A stretch of DNA of 64,000 bases from positions 3,888,501-3,952,500 of the forward strand of contig JARWIR010000035.1 in the NCBI GenBank assembly GCA_029959085.1, read 5' to 3'. Position numbers and translations under genes: made by a program. The notes beneath the pieces are model-generated. The model worked only from the letters and a program-made list of their open reading frames with translations. It searched no databases and had not been told where the DNA came from. The DNA is from Nemophila menziesii. Lineage: Eukaryota > Streptophyta > Magnoliopsida > Boraginales > Hydrophyllaceae. Positions 48,097-58,879 of the stretch are shown piece after piece. Numbering within the stretch: the first letter of the stretch is position 1; each line of letters begins with the position of its first letter.

Positions 48097-50890
48097 TCAC
48101 AACAAATTTAAGGCATAGTCTTCAAAGGTCTGGAATGGAATAGCATCCCCTCTTTAAATCACACCATATTTCAAAAGCAAACCGAGTAGAACTTGGCTAG
48201 TTTTTCAGGTAATATCACGATTATGTGTGCATGTCTCTATGAAGCAACAAAGTTTCTTTTATACTAATCTGACATGTGCAAAATTTAATAAATTTTGTTC
48301 ACTTATAATTCATGTAAATTATAAGAATTACCTGGTTGATCAATAAAAATAGCAGTTTGACTGGGGTCATAATCATAATTCATAAACCTACATAATCCAA
48401 TGCAACATGTATACACCCGGTTCATTAATTATTAAACATATACAATGCATATTATCCATATTCTGATTAATATGATTTTCATGAAAATGAAAGGCTTGTT
48501 AGTCACTAGAATATTATATGTGTATAGCACATAGTCTAGCCTCATCTTAAGTTACCTAGATTTTGTTTTCTTTCTTTCTTCTCGATGATTGACCAACTCT
48601 AGATTCATTCACTTTGCTTATTGTGTGGTATGTGTTTATATCCATAAATGTGAATCCTAGTATATAGTTTTATGACAACATAGATTTATTTTTTTCTGGT
48701 ATTCACTCACATTATGTATATATAATATAAAAATAAATGATAAAATAGATTTATGTATATTCTACCTTTATTATATTATTTTCTGACCAAGTCCTGCATT
48801 TGAGCTTTGATTTTATTTTATATGTCTCACAATGAAGCTCACTAATTTCTTGTTCAGCTATCTTCACAAATAAACAAACTAAAAAAAAAAGATAAAAACA
48901 TGATACTCCCTCCGTTCCACTAAATTTGTCCACTTAGCTTTTCACATATATTAAAAAACATAATAAATGCATTCACCATTACAAAAATACCCTTAATAAA
49001 GTATCTTAAATGTGTATTGGAAGTATAAATTTCAATATTTTAATAAGGGTAATAGTGGAAAAAGTAGGAAAAAAAGTGTCTTGAACTCCTAAGTGGACAA
49101 TATATTTGGAACATTATTTTTTTAGTAAGTGGACAATTTCAGTGGAACGGAAGGAGTATAAAAAAATCACATATCTATACAACAAAGATTAAATAGAAAT
49201 ATCAAATGATCCTGCACAATTAATTAATTTACAAAATAAAAGGATAAAAATAGAAATTAGAAAAATAAAAAATTAGGTTACTTTGAGGATACGATAATCA
49301 GGAATATTCAATTCATATGGTGCATCCTCAATCAAATGGCAATGACCTATCTGCATAATTCATTTTTTAAAATGGGAGAATAAAAGAACTATTAGACAAC
49401 AAATAGCAAATGTAATGGCCAACTATGCATAATTTACTTCTCTAAATGAAAAGGTGAATTTATGTGGGTCATGCTTTGTAACTCGAAGCCGGCAACTAAC
49501 ATAATAAATTGCTTGCATTGTTGTGTTCAATTTATGAATGTCCGGAAAAAACTAAAACGATAAAAAAATCATTGTTTTACTTTCCTTGTTCATAGCAGAT
49601 TTAGAGATTAAAAAATTATTATTCCAATTAAATGGGTTAAATAATGATGACCGTTAAATTAATCACCATAATAAAAAAAATTATTTTTAACCTTTTGGAT
49701 TGGTAAGCTAATGGAGATGGTCCTCGAACAATGGCAGAAGTTGGTGGAGAATGGTCCCTGAACAGTGGCGGAAGCTGGTGGAGAATGGTCCTCTTGTCGG
49801 AGCTTTATTGGGGATATCTCCTTGATTATACATCCGTCCAAGGTTGGAAAGTTTGTTTACCATTCTCATATTATTATTAATATTTTTTACATTAAATTCT
49901 TGGAGAGACACTTTACTCACTCCTGGATTGGATCTGGATTCCGCAGTGAAAAGAAGCTAAAATAGCAGCTTGTTGGAGAAGAAATTATCCTATAGAGAGC
50001 GTGGGTGCCACTAAACAACCTTAGAGAATTGATAAAAATATAATTCGAAAGTAATCAACATATTAATAATACCCTATGCTCACCATGTTGGCTTTCTCAC
50101 AGAATGCAGATAATGCTGATTCTAATTTAATTATAGCCACGTAAACTATGTTTCTCATTCCAAATGTTGTTGCCTATATTATATCATATCATATCAATCC
50201 AATTTGAGATTCACAAATAGAAATTCAAAGGAAGGTTCAGTGATTAAGATTAAATGACCTGTTTGATACAACTACACCAATTGCTTTTGACTGCCAATTA
50301 ACAAACTCAAGTCTCAAGTCTCAAGTGAAGATATGAATTTGCAAGTAAGAATAACGATTAGTAGTGAGTGTTACATGAGATATAGAACTTGTGTGGATCT
50401 AATTAAACATCATCTTCATTGAAGCCAAAGCCAAAACTGTCCCGCCAGGACCCAACATAATTGTTTTTAGCTGCTGTAGAGACTTGGAAAAAGCAACAAA
50501 AAGCCAATTACTAAAAATCAAATGAAATAATTAATTGATCAATTACATGTAGGATACCTAGATATGGGAGATGAGGAACTTAGAGGAGAAGACGCACCTA
50601 CAAAAATAAAATTAATTAATTAATTCAACTAAAAATTAGCAAGCAATGTGTCATTATGTTTAAGAACCTGGAGTAAGAAAGATCATTCAAAATAATGTAT
50701 TTAATTAGTTATTGCATTTTTCGAAAACTAAAGAAAGTTTTAATGATATTATAAAGTTGAGATGTACCGATTATTCCACAATGAAATTTCGTAAACCGTT
50801 GCACTGGAAATTGGTTAGTGTTTTTGCACCAACCCTTCCCGATATGCCCCATATTAATGGAAAAATCTGATGGAGATTCGAATAATTGAG
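48097..50890 (-). pseudogene. Six exon-like segments, possible captured gene fragment
   Basis: Read on the minus strand, these segments are bounded by AG and GT and keep one open frame: 50890-50768 (SPSDFSINMGHIGKGW), 50473-50409 (NNYVGSWRDSFGFGFNEDD), 49350-49282 (HLIEDAPYELNIPDYRILK), 48861-48788 (IAEQEISELHCETYKIKSK), 48387-48332 (MNYDYDPSQTAIFIDQP) and 48149-48097 (GDAIPFQTFEDYALNLL, then stop). I picked the splice sites by eye; the donor at 48787 (GTCAGA) and the acceptor at 48150 are weak. Phases agree at all five joins, giving about 146 codons without a stop. I do not recognise the family. The 5' end of the gene is not found, so it is more likely a captured fragment than a whole gene, though expression cannot be excluded. 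Confidence 0.5.
48906..49156. mobile_element. 251-bp Stowaway-type MITE
   Basis: It has terminal inverted repeats CTCCCTCCGTTCC and GGAACGGAAGGAG, with TA target duplications at 48904-48905 and 49157-49158. Internal pairing also exists (TTGTCCACTTAG against TAAGTGGACAA). This is a Tc1/mariner-type miniature element. It lies in the predicted intron between exon-like segments 49350-49282 and 48861-48788. Confidence 0.93.
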
Positions 50891-52110
50891 CTGACACACA
50901 AAAACATAAATATTTTAGAACATAATAAGTTGACCAATCTAACTCTACACCATATATTCAAACTATCTCCTAACATATTATCAAGATTAATACTTATATA
51001 CAACCAATAAAGTAGTATTCTATATCTTTCCCATTTTTGACAACACAATTTACTTACTCCTCAAATTCACACCCCTATCTATGAACTCTACTCATTACTA
51101 TATTACTATCACATCCGACCAATGTGGAACATTACACTTCATACAACCCTATACAAAGAACATCAATAACCAAACTAAAAGGTTAATAACCACTAATATT
51201 GTTACACATTTATGACATTAAACTATTAATTAAACTTTCACAAAGAACCCTTCAATAAAATTAAGCCTTGGATAATGCACTCTAATGAAATGTCACTAAC
51301 CCAAATCATGTAATTGATTTATAAGTTACAAATTTCAGAGCATCTACATCCCTGGAACATTCACAACAAAAAATTAAGTATATAAATAAACCTATAAATA
51401 CATATTGTATCTTGTTCAATCTGTTGGACTTAGCCTAAGAAAATCATAAGTTAAACTGAGGTACTCACGTATGATTAGAGTCATATATAATAAATTAATA
51501 AAAAATTAGATGACAATAGTAAAATCAGCTCCTAGTTAATTGAAACAAAAGATGACTCTTTACCTTAAACAAATCAGGAAAGTACCGCTGATTTGGACTC
51601 AGTTGGTGCTGGTATTGGTGATGGTGATGGTGGCATTGATCTCACACTGCATCCTATCCCCATATATCAGTGCATCACTTCAAATGATCATAAAATGGAC
51701 ATGGCAAGATTTGTATAAATATTTAATAAACGTTATAGTTAAATCTAGTAATATTTGAAAAATTGTAAAAGTTATGAGATTAGGTTAAAATTAGATAATT
51801 TTTTAGAATTTCAATAGTAAAAATTATTTTTTTACCTTAATTTAGGTTCTTTAATGGTCGATAGCGTAGCAAAACCGGGTTGATGGTGGTGGAGAATGGT
51901 CTTCTAGTGGCAGTTGCGGATACTGAAGCCATCCAAAACTTCTTTTGCATCGATCTACAGGAATCGATCTAGAAGCGTTGGTTTTCTTTTTGGTTGTTTT
52001 CTTTTGAGTGTTCTAGAACCTCAAAATGATGAGATTGTATTTTTTTTTTACCTAAATTGTGTTCTTGGCCAAGCTGGGTTGATGATGGTGGTGGAGAATG
52101 GGTCTTGAAT
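49706..52110 (-). repeat. Repeated coding-like motif CATTCTCCACCA inside the Helitron
   Basis: On the minus strand a short segment starting (G)ACCATTCTCCACCA occurs twice in tandem at about 49795 and 49758, again near 51903 and, as CCCATTCTCCACCA, near 52105. The last three each lead into a donor-like (A)AG/GT: at about 49693, 51838 and 52050. The copies read RPFST- or GPFST-like in one frame. They look like duplicated exon edges, but no full gene can be assembled from them. Confidence 0.5.
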
Positions 52111-52470
52111 GCGGTAGTTTTCTTGTGTAGGAGAGTGGCTTGGTGGGAATGTGAATGGAAGAGATTTTTTTAAGGTATTTGTTCCAATCAGAGTGTGAAG
52201 AGAGTTTTAATACATTTTATGATTACTTGAAAATGAGATTTTGAGAAATTTAAGTAGTTTAATGGAGAATTTTTTTAGCTAATAAATTAGGAAAATAGAA
52301 AAATTAGGTAATTGGTGTTATGTTTGGAAGTGATTTAAAATTTTTTATTTAAAATATAACTGGTATTAATGACAGGTGGGCAAAAAACCCATCTTCGCCA
52401 AGTTTAGCCAGATTAATTTAATCCTAACTATTTATTGGATCGTGGAAAAAACTCTAAAATATAATATAGA

Positions 52471-52856
52471 TATTCATTAATATTATTAGAAAATATATAT
52501 TTTTCATCCAATTAGTAAAATAGCCATAGATAATATATAGTTTTCATCTAATTAGTAAAACTTAGCCGTTTAAATTTTAAAAAAGAGAATGAAAAAAAAT
52601 CTATTAAGAAACCTACCGGTAAGGATTTCTTACTTTTTTATTTGAGATTTATTTTTGTCTTCTCAAAGAACTGTGCAATAATTTTTTAATTCAATATATT
52701 AAAATAATTAAATATTATTGTGTAAAAATTTTGTTAATTGTCATCCATCATTTTGTTTGAAAACTTGAATCTTTTTATTTAGAAAATAAAAAATATATAC
52801 ACCATACAAATAATACATAGTATTAGGCTTTAAAAGTTAGAAATTAAGTATTATAG
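52471..52856. repeat. Right copy of the duplicated block, continued after the Helitron
   Basis: It is collinear with 3821-4203. No gene is seen. Confidence 0.82.
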
Positions 52857-55730
52857 CAGGGTAAAGCCCTCGTGCATCCCTTAACTTTCGGCAAAGTGCA
52901 CGATCCACCCACGATCTTACGTTTTACCCTTTCTCGCCCTTGATGAACCTATTTCTTGACAAAATTAGCCATTTTTCTATTTTTTTGTTAGTTGACCGTT
53001 AGTCAACACCACATGGCGCCATGTCACCGCCACTTCATTGCCACCTCAGCGCAACCTCAGTATGACGTCATTTCTAGCTGAATGGGTTTATCCTATGTGG
53101 CAAGGGGCTTAATTGCCTTTTTGCTTCATTTTTACCCATTGACCACCGACACCCTTGATTTATGTCGCATTAAAACAACTCAAAAAAATGAAAACACACA
53201 AAGTCGAGCGTGTTCTTGGTGTTCTTCACAATTTTGGGGCAAAAGTTGCAGAAATCATTGAATTCAAGAACAATTTTTTAAGGAAATTTATACCCAGCTA
53301 TTACACTCATTTGTGATGGCGATTTGAGCAAAATCTTCAGTAATTCATGTACTAATCTTCTCGACACATTTCATTTCAGAACTATAGTTTTTTAGGATTT
53401 AAGGATGCAGTGATTGTGAGTAGTTTTTTAACAACACAATTCATTTTTTGTTGTAGATTCTGAAAACGGTAAAGACCAGAATATTAATTTTGGTGTTGAT
53501 AATAGCGGTTCAGATTTCTCTTTCCATGGTAGCGATAATAACCTGGATGATGAAGAAGATGACATATTGTTCCAGAATAACGTCGACATTGGGGTTGAAT
53601 TCGTTGGTGTTGGTTCTTCTCCATATGTTAACTTAAACGACTTAGAGCTCCCATGTCCAAAAGAATTACCCGTAATAGACGATGATGATTTCAATGAGGG
53701 TTTGTGTGGTGAGTCAAAGAATTTTTTAAGTTTGGAAGGGACGTCGGAGGAGGAGGATGATCAAGGTTCGTGTGTTCGTAGAAGGATAAATCCTAGGTTT
53801 AATGTACTTGTTGACAAGGATGAGCCGAAATCGAAGGTTGGTATGATATTCGCTAATGGTGTTGAATTCAAAGAAGCAGTAAAATCAAAAGTTATTGTTG
53901 ATGTAAGGAACATTTGGTTCCCCTGTAATGAACCAGGTAGAGTAAGAGGTAAGTGTAGGGCCAGAATTATGAATGGTTCATATATGCCACTAAATACGGA
54001 GATGGTAGTTTCCAAATCCGTACACCAAATCAAATACATACTTGTGGGTGTGCACTAAACAGTAGGTATGTTAATTCAACCGTTCTAGCTAGGATATATG
54101 CGCATCAGTTGAAGTTAAACTCCTCAATGAAAGAAATTGATTCACAATAACAAGTCTTGCATGATCTTCATGTAAGCATTAGTATGAGGCAAGCGTATAG
54201 GACCATCAAGAAGGGTAAATATTTAGATGAACTGTCATTCTTAGATCAGTATATATTGCTCAACAAATACTGTGCTGAGTTGTTAAGGACTAATCCGTGT
54301 TCAACTGTGTTTCTACAAATTGAGGAAGATGAAGTTACAAGGAAACACAGGTTTTTAAGGTTTTATTGTTGTTTAGAAACTCTGAAAAGAGGGTAAAAGG
54401 ATGGGCGTAGAAAGGTGGTAGGGTTGGATGGTTGTCATCTAAAAAGACCTCATCCAGGTGTGATATTAACTGTGGTTGGGATGGATGCTAAAAATTCCAT
54501 TTATCCAATTTGTTATGCTTTGGTTGAAACTGAAAATTTAGAGACATGGAGGTGGTTTATAAGTTTGTTAGTTGATGATCTTGAGATTGATGATCCTGAA
54601 ATGTTGGTTTTTGTTACTGATAAACAAAAGGTATAATATTTTACTCATGTATTTATTTTTAATTTTTTATTTACGCATTCCCTAATGTGAAAGATATATT
54701 TAAAGGGGTTAGGTATAACTATAGAGGAGTTGTTGTCAAATGTCGAACACAGGCATTGTGTTAGACATCTCCATCAAAATAAAATAAAAAACACAGGTCA
54801 TTTGCGTTGAAAGACAAGATGTGAGAAGCCGCTAGAGCTACATATGTGGAGCGGTTTACAATAGTAATGGAGATGATTAGAGTAATGGATGTGACAGCTT
54901 ACGAGTGGCTAGCAAAATAACCCCAACGTATTGGACTCGATCCCACTTTAGGACCAATACACATAGTGATGTTTTATTAATTAACATTTGTGAGTCTTGG
55001 AATAAACAATTGTTAGATGCTAGGGAGTCATCTATTTTAGTGTGTTTAGAACGTATCAGGTTATATTTGCTTGAGAGACTAGAAAAGAGAAGAAAGTGCA
55101 TAGCTAGGTGGCAAGGGGAAATGTGTTCAAAAATTAGAAAAATAATCAATTTAGAAAATAAGTGGTTCTCCAAGTGGATTCCACTACATTGTGGTGGAAG
55201 TACTTTCCAAGTCAAGGGTTCTAGTGGGACACAATTTGCGGTAGACTTGAATACGTTTAACTGAGCCTTTAGAGGGTGGGACTTGTCGGGAATCCCACGT
55301 GTACACGTGATTTCAGCATTATCATCTTTGGGTCTTGAGCCAGAGGCCTACACGTCTCAATATTTTAAGATGTACATTTAAAAAAGCTTACGAGCCATTT
55401 ATTGGACAGATAAATGGACCTGAATTATGGCGTCAGACTAATGGGCCTAAAGTAGTTGTTCCAAAAGGCGTGAAATTATCTGGTAGACAAAAAAAAAAGA
55501 TAGATAGAGCAGATGGTGAAGATGTTGAGGAGAGGATGAAGAAAGTGAGAGCAAAAGGCAAAGTTAGTGAAGATGTTAGAGTGGTGGTTGAAAAGGTTGG
55601 TAGAAGTGGTATGAAGGGTAAATGTAGTTCTTGCAAGGAAGTGGGTCACAATTAAAGATGTTGTTCACGTGAAAATCAAGGTCAAAGTGTTGTTGAAAGT
55701 GCGATTAATGATCCAGTAGAGGTTAATAGC
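52857..55730 (+). mobile_element. Mutator-like element, right copy
   Basis: The left end starts CAGGGTAAAGCCCTCGTGCA, with CCCTTAACTTTCGGC following, a style seen at plant MULE ends. The coding part is longer than at 4204-6290. It ends at about 55730 against the internal end of a gypsy-type LTR piece, and no right terminal repeat is visible. Confidence 0.75.
53315..55700 (+). pseudogene. MuDR-type transposase pseudogene, nearly full length
   Basis: In order: a damaged first exon (ATG 53315 followed by an early stop), an acidic N-terminal part, the MuDR N-terminal region (RNIWFPCNEPGRVRGKC), and the DDE core with Asp in GLDGCHLK (54415 on), Asp in VTDKQK and Glu in INICESWNKQ (about 54992). 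A helical region and a SWIM-type stretch at about 55255-55315 (GWDLSGIP, then VHVI) have lost the zinc-binding Cys residues. A terminal zinc knuckle follows (KCSSCKEVGHN, 55618-55652, then a stop). An intron lies near 54630-54705. Several stops and shifts make it inactive. Confidence 0.85.
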
Positions 55731-56585
55731 TTCCCTATTGTTCTTAATTTTATTCATCAAGACAACAAAGTTTTGAGTTGGGTTTCTTGATATTTCCCTT
55801 GTTATGATAAATAAATCTCATTGTGAGATATCTTTTTAGGTTCCTTATGTGGTCTGTTAAAGGGGTTTCCCCTATTATTTGATATATTCCTATTTGTTGC
55901 CTTGTTTTGGAGATACGACGCTCTAAAAGCAATTTGTGTGCTAAATGTTAAGCTCTTAGGTATACACATTATATTAGATGTCAAAGCATGTATAAAAAGG
56001 AGAGAAACAAAGATCAAAGAAGAAAACCAAAAGAAAATGACTAAGAAAATTGGTTTTATAAAGTAAAGGAGTTATCTAGCAGAATTAGAAAGTGAATTTT
56101 TCTTTTTGTGTTATTTAAGGTCTCTTTATGGGAACAATTTTAGCTGCGGTAGTTATTATAGAATCGTTGGGAGATTTATTTATTTGACTTATTTGGATAC
56201 ATCATGACTCTTTTTATTTTCTTATTCAATTTTTTTTCAAAAACACGTATTCAATATTATCATTTACAAAATTATGGTGATTGTTTCTAGTATAGACCAG
56301 ATACATGTACTAGACGAGAGTTCAGAGATGGACATTCAATAGTCGAGATTATGTTTTATAACATGATTTTACCTTTAGAATTTTTTTTCTTTTCCTTTCA
56401 TCCATGATGTTTATATTTATCCGATTTTAAGTTTTATTTTTTTGCTGAAATGTTAATTGATATGTTTGAACTAATATCTCTTCACAATTCCAATTTTCTT
56501 GCTAGATTCATCATAGATTCATTGTAAATACTGTATAACATATTTCAAATTCTGATATGGATGTTAATATGTTTACCTTTTTCAA
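55725..56585 (+). mobile_element. LTR-like fragment, third copy
   Basis: It has the same internal-end motif (CTTCCCTATTG, then TTTTGAGTTGGG) as 6291 and 36840, followed by an LTR start TGATATTTCCC at 55788. It follows 6351 to about 7065 and then diverges near 56505, before the hAT MITE. Confidence 0.62.
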
Positions 56586-56593
56586 CTTGTGAG

Positions 56594-57053
56594 CAGTGGC
56601 GGATCTAGGATGAAAATCGAGAGGGGGCTTAAAATATATGGGGGTTGGGGGCAACGCCTCCGAATTTTTTTTTAGGGTGTATAGTGAATTTGGGTACATC
56701 ATCTCTTTTCTTAAGTTATAATTCACACAAAATTATTCTAATTCTTATAAAAGCACACAAATAAAAAAACTTACTGAATTTTTTTAGCTTTTGTAAAGAA
56801 GTAGATTGTTCCGGCCGTCGAATAAATCCAGAATAATTTGTAAAAGTTTGATATTAAAGTAATATTTGTAAAGATAATACTGTGTAATTTATAGAAAATA
56901 ATGTTTCATGTAGGTTAAAAAAAATTACTAGGCTTATAAAAATTAAAATAACTTTCTTTAATAACAAGTTACTAATATATTAAATAAAAAAAATAAAAAA
57001 AGAAAAAGTCAGGGGGGCTTGAGCCCTTTGGGCCCAAGTAGCGTCCGCCACTG
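56594..57053. mobile_element. 460-bp hAT-type MITE
   Basis: It has terminal inverted repeats CAGTGGCGGA and TCCGCCACTG, and an 8-bp target duplication CTTGTGAG (56586-56593 and 57054-57061). Purine-rich GGGGGCTT blocks sit just inside both ends. An 8-bp duplication with CAG ends is the hAT pattern. It has no coding capacity. Confidence 0.93.
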
Positions 57054-57061
57054 CTTGTGAG

Positions 57062-57118
57062 CACGTACTGAAATGACATGACCATCAATCATTATGCTGC
57101 ACATAAAAATATATGAGT

Positions 57119-57157
<39 letters not shown>

Positions 57158-58395
57158 TAACATTGGATAATACAATTAAACTTTTATAAAATATTATAAA
57201 AAAAATTAAATTATAATTCCTAATTTATAAATACAAAATGAATAACACCAATTAACATAATCTTTTTCAATATTTTTTATTATAATTATAGAAAAAATTA
57301 AATGAATAAATTGTATTAAACATAAGAAAATCGTCAAAGAAATATACCTTTTGCCAAATGAAGAGATTTTTTCGTATTATTTTTTCTTTTTGTTTATATT
57401 TCTCTTATTCTATATCCATCATGGTTGAAAAAATACAATAACAAAGATAAAAAATATTGAAGTAACAATTTATTTTGAAGTTGCGGTGAAAATTTATCTA
57501 TATAGGCAAAGGAAGAAATGACAGAGTTATGGTGTAGAGAATATGGGTGTTTCAAAAAGAAGGGTTTGTATATGGTGGAGGGCCTAATTATGGGCTTGTT
57601 TTGCTTTATCTTTTGGAACCTACTTGCTCAAGTATTGACCATCTATATCTCTAATCTTTGGCCTAATCAAAATAAACGAATAAAGACTTATAATACACTG
57701 GGTCATATGTACCAATTCTCTATGTTTATTCTCTTTTTTTAATTATAGAACTTTAAGTTTCATTGAAAATTTCTATGCATTAAGTAATGTGTTGTAGCAT
57801 TTAGCATATTGTAGTAAATATTACATTGTGTATCTTTTGCAACTACATAAAAACGTTAAGAACCATTTAAAATATTTAATTAATAGTCAAAAAGTGTGGC
57901 AAGAAAATTGGAAATGTGAAGAGCTATTAGTTCGAACATAGCACTTAACATTTCAACATAAAAAAACACTCAAACCAAGATAAATAGAAACATCATGGGA
58001 TGAGATAATTTACCTTGTTAACTAAAATGAAGACTGAATTTGGGAATTCTCTAATACCTATAACTAGGAAAAGCGAAAATGTTAAAGACAAAATCATGTT
58101 ATACAATATAATCTCGACTAATTTAGTCCATCGATTGGATCTGATCTCTCAACTAGTACGTGTACATGGTCTACACTAGAAACAATCACTTTAATTCTAC
58201 AAATGATAATATTGAATACGTGTTTTCGAAAAAAAATGGAATAAGAAAAACAAAAAGAAATAATAGTCATAATGTATCCAGATAAGTCAAATACATAAAT
58301 ATCCCAAAAATGTTACAATAACTCTAGTAGTTATAGTTGTTCCAAATGACCTTAAATAACAAAAGAAGAAAAATCCATTTTCGATTCTAATGTTT
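57062..58395 (-). mobile_element. Inverted LTR-like fragment
   Basis: Its complement follows about 6640-7667, including the run of motifs that surrounds ACACGTATTCAATATTATCA. It faces the direct copy at 55725-56505, forming an inverted pair (shared part about 430 bp) around the hAT MITE. A pure TA run lies at 57121-57154. Confidence 0.72.
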
Positions 58396-58879
58396 ACCAA
58401 ATTTTTTTTTGAATACTTGAGTTGTAGGGCTTGCTTACCTATTAAAGAATCGAATATTTAATATAGAGAGTTGTGTGAGTCTTTTGATAGTGATATACAT
58501 TGGAATAAATTGCTTTAGTATCTGCAAGGAAGGGAATTTGAAATTATGGTAGAGAGAGTTGATGAAGCAAATTTTCCAATTAATAGGAAAATCCATATTC
58601 CCCCTTATTGTTTAAAAGGGATAAATACTCCCCTATGATTTTCCAATTTGATACACCATGGCCAAAAGCATGCATGTTGGATGTCGGTTTGTGTCACCAT
58701 ACATAGATATACAGTTAATTTTTTAAATTAAGCAAAAATTATTTGGAAAGCTTTGCTAAACTTGTTAATATGTCGTTGATGGCCTATGTGGATCTTAATG
58801 GGAAAAGAAGTGTTTTATCTCTCATTTTAAAAGATAATTTTAATTGAATAGGTTATCTAGTTGTAAAAACATCATCCAT
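58396..58879. other. Unassigned stretch before the LINE
   Basis: Nothing is clearly recognised. It may contain the missing N-terminal half of the LINE endonuclease in decayed form. Confidence 0.4.

Larger units (their letters stand above)
47651..52470 (-). mobile_element. Non-autonomous Helitron, 4820 bp
   Basis: The left duplicated copy gives the empty site: A3820/T3821 there corresponds to A47650 and T52471 here. Read on the minus strand the insert begins TCTATATTATATTTTAGAG and ends TCTATACCTAG, inserted between A and T with no target duplication. TC start, CTAG end and A/T insertion are the Helitron signature. The usual GC-rich hairpin before CTAG is weak or lost. No Rep/helicase gene is seen. 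The insert carries exon-like host sequence on the minus strand and a Stowaway MITE. Confidence 0.82.

Noticed and set aside
57121..57154. Long TA repeat considered as an origin or regulatory tract
   Set aside because: The same place in the sister copies (about 7650 and 38115) holds shorter TA runs; a simple microsatellite explains it.
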